NCBI GenBank assembly: GCA_013368315.1
Contig: JAACJM010000082.1
Coordinates: 62,001-126,000 of the forward strand
Direction of reading: 5' to 3'
DNA: 64,000 bases
Source: Tetrapyrgos nigripes
Lineage: Eukaryota > Basidiomycota > Agaricomycetes > Agaricales > Campanellaceae
The translations under genes were made by a program, and so were the position numbers. The notes under the pieces are model-generated. The model was not told the origin of the DNA. It saw only the letters and a program-made list of their open reading frames with translations, and did no database searches. Below are positions 33,658 through 43,227 of the stretch, one piece after another; the stretch's first letter is position 1; the number at the start of each line of letters is the position of its first letter.

Positions 33658-34153
33658 ATGACCACACCCATTGCCATCACAGTCTCAACTCATACCACAA
33701 CGACGATCGACCCACTATCAGACAACACTGGACGCTGCAGATACGGCCTACAGTCAGGCCGGTGTTGTAGATTAAACAACAGACACAAATCAATGCATCT
33801 GGCCAGGACGTGAGTCATCGAAACAATGCAGATTAGGGGCAGGACACCGGGCAAGATACACTACCTACCGATCTAGCCTCCGACCAAATGAGCAGAATAA
33901 CTTAGGATGGGGAGATGCGAGCATATGGGGAGGAAGCACTCAATTAAACTATGTCAACAACAACAACGGATGGGGTACATGGGAAGGAACAGGATGGGGG
34001 GAACGTGAGCCAGACCTAACAGGATGGGGCACCTTTTCCAACGACTTACTGGAAACTTGGCCGACTATACATGGTTTGGACAAAAGGATCAGGAAGCAGT
34101 GGACGAAGCAGTGGACCAATCAGCTTCCGAGCTCCAGTGAAAGCTCAACCTAG
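33658..34153 (+). pseudogene. E2 ORF3 remnant
   Basis: It starts ATG (MTTPIAITV) at the position of the E1 ORF3 start and keeps the first Cys motif (GRCRYG...CCRL). It then loses bases and shifts frame. The last codons (QWTNQLPSSSESST, then TAG at 34151-34153) align with the E1 C-terminus and again end directly at the polypurine tract. Confidence 0.7.
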
Positions 34154-34164
34154 AAGGGGGGTAG
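34152..34164 (+). promoter_or_regulatory. E2 polypurine tract
   Basis: AGAAGGGGGGTAG directly before the 3' LTR, the plus-strand primer site. The ORF3 stop TAG overlaps its first bases. Confidence 0.85.
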
Positions 34165-34636
34165 TGTCATGAATCACCTCTCGCCTCCTTCATTTCTTCT
34201 TCATTTCCTTCTATTACCTATTCACTTCCGTTCTATCACTTTCCATAAACCCATAAACACTAATTACTTCTCATCATCGTCCATCCCGATCTATGACTCA
34301 CTTCTCCATCCCCTTTATCTCCATGGACATTCTCACACATATACTTCTTTACTTGACTCATATTCTTATCTCCTCCAATCCCTAGGCTTCATGGACATTC
34401 TCACATATTCATTTCTCTCTTATATATATCGTAGATCTCGTAGCTAGATTCCTTAGTCTGTTCACTTCGTCTCCACTCCGCTCCTAGTACAGTGCAGTGT
34501 CGAGCATAGTCAGCTACTCGTTCTTCTCTTGTCTTCATTATCTCTCTACATCTCTCTCATCCCCCATATCCTGTCAATCTATCTTGTTCATTGTGTGACT
34601 TGGGTGGTTAATTGCTAACTGACAACGTTCTTGACA
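34165..34636 (+). repeat. E2 3' LTR
   Basis: 472 bp, paired with 27075-27546, ending CGTTCTTGACA before the ACAAC target duplication. Confidence 0.95.
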
Positions 34637-36000
34637 ACAACACCTCCATGAAGTGTGGATTCCTTGTGTATGAATGCATTCTAGATGCATTCCAGGTGCA
34701 CGACATCTCTGTGAAGTTTGGATTCCTTGTGCATGAATGCATTCTAGGTGCATTCCAGGAGTGTGGATTCCTGGTTCGTGAATGGATTCTAGGTGCATTC
34801 CAGATGCACAACACCTGGTGCATGAATGCATTCTATGTGCATCCTAGGTGCATTCCAGATGCACAACAGCTCCACGAAGTGTGGATTCCTTGTGCACGAC
34901 ACCTTAACAAAGTGGGGATTCCTGGTTCATGAGTGCATTCTAGGTGCATTCCAGGTGCACGACACCTCCACAAAGTGTGGATTCCTTGTGCATAAATGCA
35001 TTGTGGGTGTATTTTGTGTGTGAATGAATTCCAAGTGTATTCCAGGTGCACGACACCTCCACAAAGTGTGGATTCCTTTTTCAGGTGCATGACAACTCCA
35101 TGAAGTGTGGATTCCTGGTTTGTGAATGCATTCTAGGTGAATTTCAGGTGCACGAGACCTCTATGAAGTGTGGATTCCTTGTGTGTGAATGGATTCTAGA
35201 TGCATTCCAGGTGCATGACAGCTCCATGAAGTGTGGATTCCTGGTTCAGAAATGCATTCTAGGTGCATTCCAGATGCATGACACCTCTGCAAAGTGTAGA
35301 TTCCATGTGTGTGAATGCATTCTAGGTGCATTCTAGGTGCACAACACCTTCATGAAGTGTGGATTCCTGGTTCAGGAATGCATTCCACATGCATTCCAGA
35401 TGCACAACACCTCCACAAAGTGAGGATTCCTTGTGTGTGAATGCATTGGAGGTGTATTCATGAAGTGGCATTCCAGGTGCACAACACCTCCACAAAATGT
35501 GGATTCCAGGTGCAGGACACCTCCACAAAGTGTGGATTCCTTGTGCATGAATGCATTCTAGGTGCATTCCAGGTGCACAACATCTCCACAAAGTGTGGAT
35601 TCCTACATGCATTCAAGATGCACAACACCTCCACAAAGTGAGGATTCCTTGTGTGTGAACGCATTCGAGGTGTATTCCAGAAGTGGCATTCCAGGTGCAC
35701 AACACTTCCACGAAATGTGGATTCCAGATGCAGGACACCTCTCTGGATTCCTAGGTGAATTCCTGAAGTGTGGATTCCTAGATCATGAATGCATTCTAGG
35801 TGCATTCCAGGTGCACGACACCTCCACAAAGTGTGGATTCCTTGTTGCATTCTAGGTGCACAATACCTCCACAAAGTGTGGATTTCTTGTTGCATTCTAG
35901 ATGCACACAAAGTGTGGATTCCTTGTGCTGAGAATGCATTCACAGACAAGGAATCCACACTTCATGGAGGTGTCATGCACCTGGAATGCACCTAGAATGT
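34637..36000. repeat. Minisatellite B, main array
   Basis: About 1.36 kb of a degenerate repeat of roughly 63 bp. Each unit reads approximately GTGTGGATTCCTTGTG, GAATGCATTCTAGGTG, CATTCCAGGTGCACGACACC, TCCACAAA. Units vary in length by loss of blocks. The last unit (about 35935-36000) is in the opposite orientation, giving an inverted end. Apparent ORFs on both strands arise from the repeat period and are not genes. Confidence 0.9.
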
Positions 36001-36376
36001 CACCTTTGACCCAAAGGAAATCTACTCACAATGCCTGAACCTTACTGAAGACATTGTGTGATGACAGTCAAGTGTTCTTGTCCAACTGTGAACAGGTCAC
36101 ATCTCTCTCAATACCCACCAACACCATATCAACTGCACTGATGCTGTCTATCCTGATGTATCCCACAGCCTAGAGATGACAACTATGAACATTTAAGAGA
36201 TGATGAAGACCTACCACCCAATCTAAAGGTGGAATTGCAAACTGATGGTGTCAATGAGCCATATGAAATAGGAGATTTCAAAGATCAGATTGATCCTCAA
36301 CATGGATATAGTCTGAAGTGAAGTATAATGACTTTAAAGAAATAAAGAGCACCTATTTATATAAAAATGCAAATGC
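36001..36376 (+). pseudogene. Old Gypsy relic R1, left fragment
   Basis: Degenerate text that can be read as NLKVELQTDGVNEPYEIGDF and DQIDPQHGYSLK. This resembles the region before integrase in basidiomycete Gypsy polyproteins. It is cut at 36376 by the E3 5' LTR and appears to continue at 43228. Assignment rests on remembered family patterns. Confidence 0.45.
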
Positions 36377-36834
36377 TGTCATGAAGTCTATATTTGGTAC
36401 TATTTATTTCCTTCTATCTCTGCATCCTCAGATCTCCATACCACTCCTCAGACCTTTTCACCTTATGACTCATATTCCATATGCTACACACCGGACCTTT
36501 CATTTCTCCGATACAGCTTATTGTATAGCTGCTCATACAACTTCCATTACAGCTTCACTCCACAGCTTTCCCTTTACATATATAACCTGTAGCCTGACAC
36601 CTGGTTTCCCATCTTGACCTCTTCGTCGTTGGGACCAGGTGTGTATTTCCTTTTGATATAGTTTCTTTCACCTTTGCTAACGAGCACTGTAGTTCTAGTT
36701 CTTACTGCTGCTTGTTAGGTATTTAATACATTCTTCGTCGTTGGGACCAGTTCTAGTTCTTACTGCTGCTTGTTAGTCGAGTCAAGCCCGTAGCTCCTCG
36801 TTATCGCTATCTAAGCGCTCGCCTCTTTGTGACA
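36377..36834 (+). repeat. E3 5' LTR
   Basis: TGTCATGAAGTC to TTTGTGACA. It contains ACATATATAACC (TATA-like, near 36575) and an internal duplication: CTTCGTCGTTGGGACCA and TAGTTCTTACTGCTGCTTGT each occur twice, about 110 and 80 bp apart. Confidence 0.9.
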
Positions 36835-36869
36835 TTAGGTCAAGATCCCTCACTGCATCAGCGGCCTCT

Positions 36870-37328
36870 GTATAGGTCGTCCTTGCAGGTACTGCTCTCA
36901 CCACGTCTGGGAGATACGCCGCACCGTCCTCTGTTTCTGAATCCTCTGCATCTGCATCTGCATCCCCGTCCCCAGTCGCATCACCCCAGCTTTCCCCCGA
37001 ACCAGGCTTTGATTGTTCAAGCTATCTGCACGGCTTTGATATCTACAATCGCACTGACTGCCACCACCATCATCTCGAAGAATATTGGGACTGTGAAACA
37101 CAGCCCTGCCCACACACCTACAGCAACCCGCTTCCCAGTCTTGCACTCTTCGTAGACGAATTAGGAGAGAGCCATCTCATTATCCCCACTCGTCGCACCT
37201 TCCATCCAGTTTTCACTACCAGTCCTGAACCCTCCAGTCCTTTGCCCCCTGTATCTCCTGTTCCATCGTCAGCTGTACCAACAGCCCGCCCCAGTCCCAC
37301 TCAGTCCCATTCACTCCCCAATCCCTGA
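36870..37328 (+). pseudogene. E3 leader ORF with conserved Cys motif
   Basis: An open frame of about 152 codons without ATG ends in TGA seven bases before the gag ATG. It carries C-x3-H-x6-C-x4-C-P (CHHHHLEEYWDCETQPCP, 37059-37112), the same spacing as in the gag-side frame of E1 and E2. The rest is Ser/Pro-rich. In E1 the equivalent part is fused in frame to gag. Here the TGA may be a mutation, which would make this the N-terminal part of Gag. Confidence 0.5.
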
Positions 37329-37335
37329 CATCGAC

Positions 37336-38489
37336 ATGTCCTCCGCTGCCCTCGAAAACCTCCTTCAGGCTCTGATTAACAACCAGAACCAACTGCAACA
37401 GGCAATCACCAGCCTGGCCAATAGACCTGTCCACAAGGCCTCAGATAAAACTCCCAAGCCTGCTCCATTCAAAGGCGAACCTGCCAAGCTCAACTCATTC
37501 CTATCCCTCTTCATTCTCTGGGCTGGAGAACAGAAACGGCTCAAACTCGATAACGGGAAACTCGATCCACAGAAGTGTATTGCTGAAGCGCTTCTCATGA
37601 TGGAAGGACCCGCTGCAGAATGGGCCACAGAATACGCCCGTCATATCAGCAGAGTCCGAGCAGAAGAAACTGGAGCAGTCTTCCCCTGGGAAGGGAACTG
37701 GGATAACTTCACCCATGCACTAAAAGTTTGGTTCGGAGTAGCAAACGAACAACAGTTGGCGCAGAACAAGCTTGAGGTGCTGAAGCAGGGAGATAAGATG
37801 GTTTCAGAGTTCTCTCAGGTTTTCAAACAGTGGGCGGAGAAGACTGGATTCTCAGACAAGGACCTCCAGTACAAGTTCCAAAAGCGCCTTCATAAGGACC
37901 TACTGCTCCCATTGGCAAATGTAGAGCTAGGCCAGAAGGAAGCCCCCAAGAACCTGGACGAGTTAATCAACAGAGCACTCCACGTCAAACAAACCCTGGC
38001 TGAATTCCTGGGGAAACCCATCACTAGGCCTGCCACTTCTCTCTCCTGATTCTCCTCTGCACAAGACCCTAATGCCATGGATGTCGACGCCTCGTGTACT
38101 GAGCGTCTCCAGGGTAACGGACGCAGCTTTGGGGACTATCAGAAGGCGATGCAAGGGTGCTGTTACGGCTGCGGATCCAGGGACCACCTGAAACGAGACG
38201 GAAATCATGGGCACGATAAATGCGACTACTGTGAGAGGGCGGGTCACCGTGGCTCGGTCTGTCAAGACCGATACATGGGACGACCTAGAGGAGGAGGCCA
38301 AAACCAGCAATGGGTGGCCGCTACTGTTAACGACAACTTCAGTCTCTTCCCGGACGATCTGCCCTCTCCTGCCCCGCTATCACTGCCTCCTCAGCTTCCG
38401 AATCCTCACCTGCGCTCAATGCTTTGCAAAAGTCCATTGCTGATCAAACCGCTCTACTACGTAACATCGCGGCCCAACCAGGTTTTTAA
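37336..38489 (+). pseudogene. E3 gag, nearly intact
   Basis: It starts MSSAALENLLQAL, with a coiled-coil-like N-terminus. The gag core follows (PAPFKGEPAKLNSFLSLFIL, AAEWATEYARHI, WDNFTHALKVWFGVANEQQL). An in-frame TGA lies at 38047-38049. Next come MDVDA and two knuckle-like motifs: CYGCGSRDHLKRD, which lacks the last Cys, and CDYCERAGHRGSVC, which is complete. A frameshift near 38375 is needed to reach the likely C-terminus (ALQKSIADQTALLRNIAAQPGF) and the stop TAA at 38487-38489. Confidence 0.8.
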
Positions 38490-41400
38490 AACGGGTGTCC
38501 GTTCCCACTATGATGTGAACACCCCTAACTACCCACATGTTTTCCTGCTCCTTGTACGATTCTATTCCCTCATGTACCATATCCAATATTTCCGAAATAG
38601 AATCTGATGCTTCTCACTTTTGTATATGTGTGAAACTCTGAGAAAGACAGAACAAAACAGTGGTAGTAGCGATGGTTGACAGTGGAGCCACAGGCCTGTT
38701 CCTGGGACAATCATTTGTAAAGCAACACCGAATCCAAACACATCCTCTCCGCAAAGCCCTAGACGTCTACAACATCGATGGCACCCTTAACCGAGCAGGG
38801 CACATAGATTGGTTCTGCCGACTGGCGATGACAGCAGACAGACAGGAGACATGGTTAGACTTTCTAGTAATGGACTTGGGCGGAGAAGATGTTATTCTGG
38901 GTCTTCCTTGGCTATGTAAAGTGAACCCACGAATTGACTGGACGAGTGGTCAATTACAAATTCCTAGAGCACAACCTCCATCGGTAGAAGAGATTCCAGA
39001 TCAGGATCAGTTTGTTGCCTCAAGTCTTGAACCTGCTCCAAAAGGAAACATTATCCTTGAGAGCGTCGATTCGGAATCAGCCTAGTCGACCCCACAGGAA
39101 ACACACATCTCCACAGACCAAACCCCAGATCCGGTAACAGAACAGGGGGAAGAGAAGGAACCCCCAGTCTATCGCATTCAGGCTAATCGACATCTCAGGC
39201 GCTCCTAGAAGAAAACAGGGATCATTGCCAACACTGGAGAGGAGGTCTGGTGCACAAGTGGGGTTCACTTACTCACAGCAGTTAGCAGAAGAGACAAACT
39301 GATCGAAGCCAAAACAGTCATTTGAAGAGATAGTACCCCCTCAGTACCGAGATTACGCTCAGGTCTTCTCTGAAACCGAATCAGAACACCTTCCCGCATA
39401 CAAACCTTGGGACCATGCTATTGATCTGGTACCCGGAGCACCTGCCACCCTATGTACCAAAATCTATCCAATGTCTATCAACGAACAGCAGGAGCTTGAT
39501 CGTTTCCTTGAAGAGAACATCTGCAAAGACTACATCCGACCATCCAAATCTCCCCTATCCTCTCCAGTCTTCTTCATTAAGAAGAAAGACAGAAAACTTT
39601 GATTCATCCAGGATTACCGACGGCTAAACGAGTACACTGTGAAGAACCGCTACCCTCTGCCCCTTGTCGCAGACATAGTCAGCTGACTGCAAGGAGCCAA
39701 GTATTTCACCAAGTTTGATGTACGTTGGGGGTATAATAATGTTCAGATCAAGAAGGGAGACGAATGGAAGGTGGCATTTGCAACGAACTGAGGGCTCTTT
39801 GAGCCAACCGTCATGTTCTTTGGGTTAACAAACTCTCCAGCAACCTTCCAAAGCCTCATGAATTCCATCTTCTCCAATTTGATTGCTGCAGGAAAAGTGG
39901 CTGTTTATCTGGATGATATCCTGATCTTCAGGGGGAATCTGGAAGAACACCAAAAGGTGGTCCAGGAGGTACTAGCAAGGCTGAAGAAGCATGACCTGTA
40001 TCTAAGACCAGAGAAGTGTGAGTTCGAGCGAGAGGAGATAGAGTATCTTGGTCTGATTATCCGAGAAGGACAAGTCAGTATGGAGCCGGTGAAAGTAGAA
40101 GCAGTACGTCATTGGCCAATTCCCTGTAACGTCCAAGATGTTCGAGCATTCTTGGGTTTCGCGAACTTCTACTGACGATTCATCGAACACTTCGCTAAAA
40201 CGGCTCATCCTCTGAACGACCTCACCTGCAAAGACATCTTGTTTAACTGGGGAACTCACCAACAAGAAGCCTTCGACTCTCTCCAAACAGCCTTCACATC
40301 TGGTCACTGGACCGCCCTACCCGTGTTGAAGTGGACGTGTCGGGCTTTGCAACGGGCGGAGCCCTGATGCAGATGCTCGAAGACGGTCTTTGGCATCCGG
40401 TAGCGTTCCGTTCAGCATCTATGCAGCCAGCGGAACAAAACTATGAGATTTATGACCGAGAGATGTTAGCTATCATCAAAGCCCTGAAGGACTGGCAAAG
40501 CTTCCTGGAAGGACTGCCACAGCTGTTCGAAATCATCACAGACCACTCCAATCTAGAGTTCTGGAGAACGGCACAAGATCTTAGCCCTTTGGCTATCACG
40601 CTTTGATTTCAAACTTATACACTGGCCCAGCAAAGCAAACAATCTAGAAACCACGGTACTCAAGCCAGAGCATTTCGTAAGACTTGCTGCTACTACCCTA
40701 ATCAACCCCCTAGAAGAACAAATTCAACAGGCATTGGGAAGAGAAGTAGAAGTCTTGAAAGAACTAGAACAGCTGAAAAAGGATGGACTACAGCGACTGG
40801 CGAACGGGTTACCTGAATGGGAAGAGGATAACGGGCTAGTGTATCACAAGGGTCGAGTCTACATTCCCCCAAATGAAGAGCTGCGGAGGGCGATAGTGAA
40901 GCAGTGTCACGACGAGCCATCAGCAGGACACCCAGGACTACACAGGACACTTGACTTGGTAACCTCACACTTCTGGTGGCCCACCGTTCGCTCCTTCATA
41001 GAAAAGTACGTGGAGGGATGCGATCGATGTGCCAGGAAGAAGCTACAACGTCACCCACAAGCAGTGATCCAACCATTGGATGTTCCCTTAGGACTCTGGG
41101 AGGAAGTCGGAGTCGACCTTATTACACAATTGCCACCTTCACAAGGTTACGATGCGATCCTGGTCTGCACAGATCTCTACGGAAAACAAGTCCATACCCT
41201 TCTCTGCATGTCTAACATTACCGCTGCTGAAGTCGCTGACTTATACTACCGAGAAATCTTCCGCCTACACGGTCTTCCACTCTGTTTTGTATCAGACCGT
41301 GGCCCCCAGTTCGCCGCCCAAGCCATGTGCGCTCTCTTGGACCGACTTGGGATCAAGTCAAGCCTCTCCTCAGGTTACTGACCTCAGATGAACTGTCAGA

Positions 41401-42133
41401 CGGAACGAGCGAACCAAGAGGTTGAGAAATACCTACGTCTCTACACAAACTTATAGACAGGATGACTGGATAGAACACCTTCCCATGGCCGAGTTCATTC
41501 TAAACTCCCGTACACACTCCGCACACAACATGGCCCCCTTTGAGGTGACCTATGGCTACCTCCCCTGTTCAACATACCAGTCGGTCGATGCACAGGTATT
41601 CCAGATGTCAAAGACCGTCTAAAGATCCTGAGAGAAGTCCGGAAAGATGCTGGAGCAGCGTTACATCTGGCTAAACAGCGCATGAAAGAGGGATATGAGA
41701 GAGGGAAACGAAAAGGACATCAGTTCAAGGTTGGAGACTACGTCTGGCTGAGTGTGGAAGACATCGACTTAAAGCTCTCGAGCAACAAGTTGGGTGACCG
41801 ACAGCTAGGCCCATACGCGATTTTGGAAAAGATCGGCGACATGGACTATCGGTTGGACCTTCCCGAATCCCTATTCCATGTTGACAAACTGTACCCCTAC
41901 AAGGGTAACACAGTGAACGGACTCTTACCCGAAGAGCCGGAACCAATGTACCTCGAAGGGGAGGACGAGCCTGAGTATGAGGTGGACACTCTCCTGGACA
42001 GCAGAGTACGATGGAGGCGAATGGAGTACCTTGTCAAGTGGAAAGGTTATGGGAGCCAGCTCCGAACCTCAAAAATGCGAAGCAGAAAATCACTGCATTC
42101 CACAAAAAACACCCCGAGGCGACACGGATTTAG
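38486..42133 (+). pseudogene. E3 pol, broken
   Basis: Opens in the -1 frame at GGT TTT TAA. Domains are protease (VAMVDSGATGLFLGQSF), reverse transcriptase ([41 protein letters not shown] near 39903), RNase H (GGALMQMLEDGLWHPVAFRS, TDHSNLEFWRTAQDLS), integrase (CHDEPSAGHPGLHRTLDLV, CDRC, VGVDLITQLPPSQGYDAILV) and chromodomain ([27 protein letters not shown]). A small deletion follows in the chromodomain, and the C-terminus is [15 protein letters not shown] with TAG at 42131-42133. TGA stops at 39600, 39684, 39789 and 40173 fall where arginine is expected. Another stop is at 41379 and frameshifts occur near 40300, 40590 and 41600. Confidence 0.88.
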
Positions 42134-42288
42134 CAAGCAACAGCGTCTGCGGTCACCAGCCGCTTGCGGGCAACGCACTGGGCGACACGTCAGCACTAAC
42201 TATGTCTATAAAAGCAAGCCATCCCAGAACAAGAAAAACAGAGTTCAATCACATTCTACCAAGCCAACGATCACTCTTACCCACCACT

Positions 42289-42779
42289 ATGTCTACTGCT
42301 ACCACTGCCCCCACTACACAAAACTCATTGGTCGCTCAACCAACCAACAAAGGACGATGCACATATGCACGACGCTCAGACCGACAATGCCGACTGGCCA
42401 AAAACCACCAAGGGCTGCATGACGGTTGCAAACGCTGCACATGGAGAGGAGAGGACAACACGAACAGCCGATGTATACTAGGAGTCGGGCATGGAGCTAG
42501 ATGTGTCGTGCATCAGACGTCTCTCCGAGCAGAGCACAGAGGGAATCTTGGATGGGGCACCAGCACAGTATGGGGATTGAGGATAATGATGATGGATGGA
42601 ATGCACCAGGTTGGGGAGCTGCAGCCAACGTCACCAGATGGTGGTCTCCAGACCCGCGGCCAAACTTGCCCGACTACTGGCCAGGGCAACGGGGGTTGGA
42701 CACTCAAATCCGCAATCAATAGAAGAGACAGTGGACCGAGTGGCTTCCAAAAGTATTCATCGAGGACGATGAAGTTTAG
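42289..42779 (+). pseudogene. E3 ORF3: Cys/His-rich protein, one frameshift
   Basis: It starts [13 protein letters not shown], 155 bp after the pol stop. The Cys/His block has the spacing C-x9-C-x5-H-x3-H-x2-C-x2-C-x11-C-x5-H-x3-C (begins [15 protein letters not shown], ends HGARC). SLRAEHRGNLGWG follows, as in E1. A frameshift near 42580 moves the remainder to the next frame, which reads GWNAPGWGAAANVTRWW, then IRNQ, TAG, KRQWTEWLP and a final TAG at 42777-42779 touching the polypurine tract. Homology to E1 ORF3 is clear at both ends. The gene is damaged in this copy. Confidence 0.75.
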
Positions 42780-42790
42780 GAGGGGGGTAA
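42778..42790 (+). promoter_or_regulatory. E3 polypurine tract
   Basis: AGGAGGGGGGTAA directly before the 3' LTR. It overlaps the end of the ORF3 stop codon, as in E1 and E2. Confidence 0.85.
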
Positions 42791-43227
42791 TGTCATGAAG
42801 TCTATATTTGGTACTATTTATTTCGGATCTCCATACCACTCCTCAGACCTTTACACCTTATGACTCATATTCCATATGCTACACACCAGACCTTTCATTT
42901 CTCCGATACAGCTTATTGTATAGCCGCTCGTACAACTTCTGTTACAGCTTCACTCCACAGCTTTCCCTTTACATATATAACCTGTAGCCTGACACCTGGT
43001 TTCCCATCTTGACCTCTTCGTCGTTGGGACCATGTGTGTATTCCCTTTTGTTATAGTTTCTTTCACCTTTGCTAACGAGCACTGTAGTTCTAGTTCTTAC
43101 TGCTGCTTGTTAGGTATTTAATACATTCTTCGTCGTTGGGACCAGTTCTAGTTCTTACTGCTGCTTGTTAGTCGAGTCAAGCCCATAGCTCCTCGTTATC
43201 GCTATCTAAGCGCTCGCCTCTTTGTCA
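42791..43227 (+). repeat. E3 3' LTR
   Basis: TGTCATGAAGTC to CTCTTTGTCA. Compared with the 5' copy it lacks about 19 bp near its start and GA at its end. The internal duplicated blocks are present here too. Confidence 0.9.

Larger units (their letters stand above)
27075..34636 (+). mobile_element. E2: full-length Ty3/Gypsy chromodomain retrotransposon
   Basis: A 7562-bp element with 472-bp LTRs and an exact 5-bp target duplication ACAAC (27070-27074 and 34637-34641). It is the same family and gene order as E1, in the opposite orientation, with the two 5' ends facing each other. Gag, pol and ORF3 are all broken by stops, frameshifts and deletions. The two LTRs differ at about six sites by my reading. 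It is inserted inside minisatellite B. Confidence 0.95.
36377..43227 (+). mobile_element. E3: full-length Ty3/Gypsy chromodomain element of a second family
   Basis: A 6851-bp element with LTRs of 458 bp (5') and 437 bp (3'). Gag and pol are clearly different from E1/E2, but the order is the same: leader, gag, pol with chromodomain, ORF3, polypurine tract. No target duplication is visible (left flank AATGC, right flank TTACA), and the 3' LTR has lost two bases at its very end, so the right junction may have been altered. The LTR pair shows a 19-bp size difference and about ten substitutions, which suggests an older insertion than E1 or E2. It is inserted in relic R1. Confidence 0.9.

Noticed and set aside
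34574..35958. Several ORFs of 65-166 codons on both strands
   Set aside because: They lie in minisatellite B and arise because the repeat unit happens to lack stops in several frames. They show no independent protein features.
34637..36000. Possible CRISPR-like array
   Set aside because: The units are degenerate, contiguous and without unique spacers, and the DNA is eukaryotic. It is a minisatellite.
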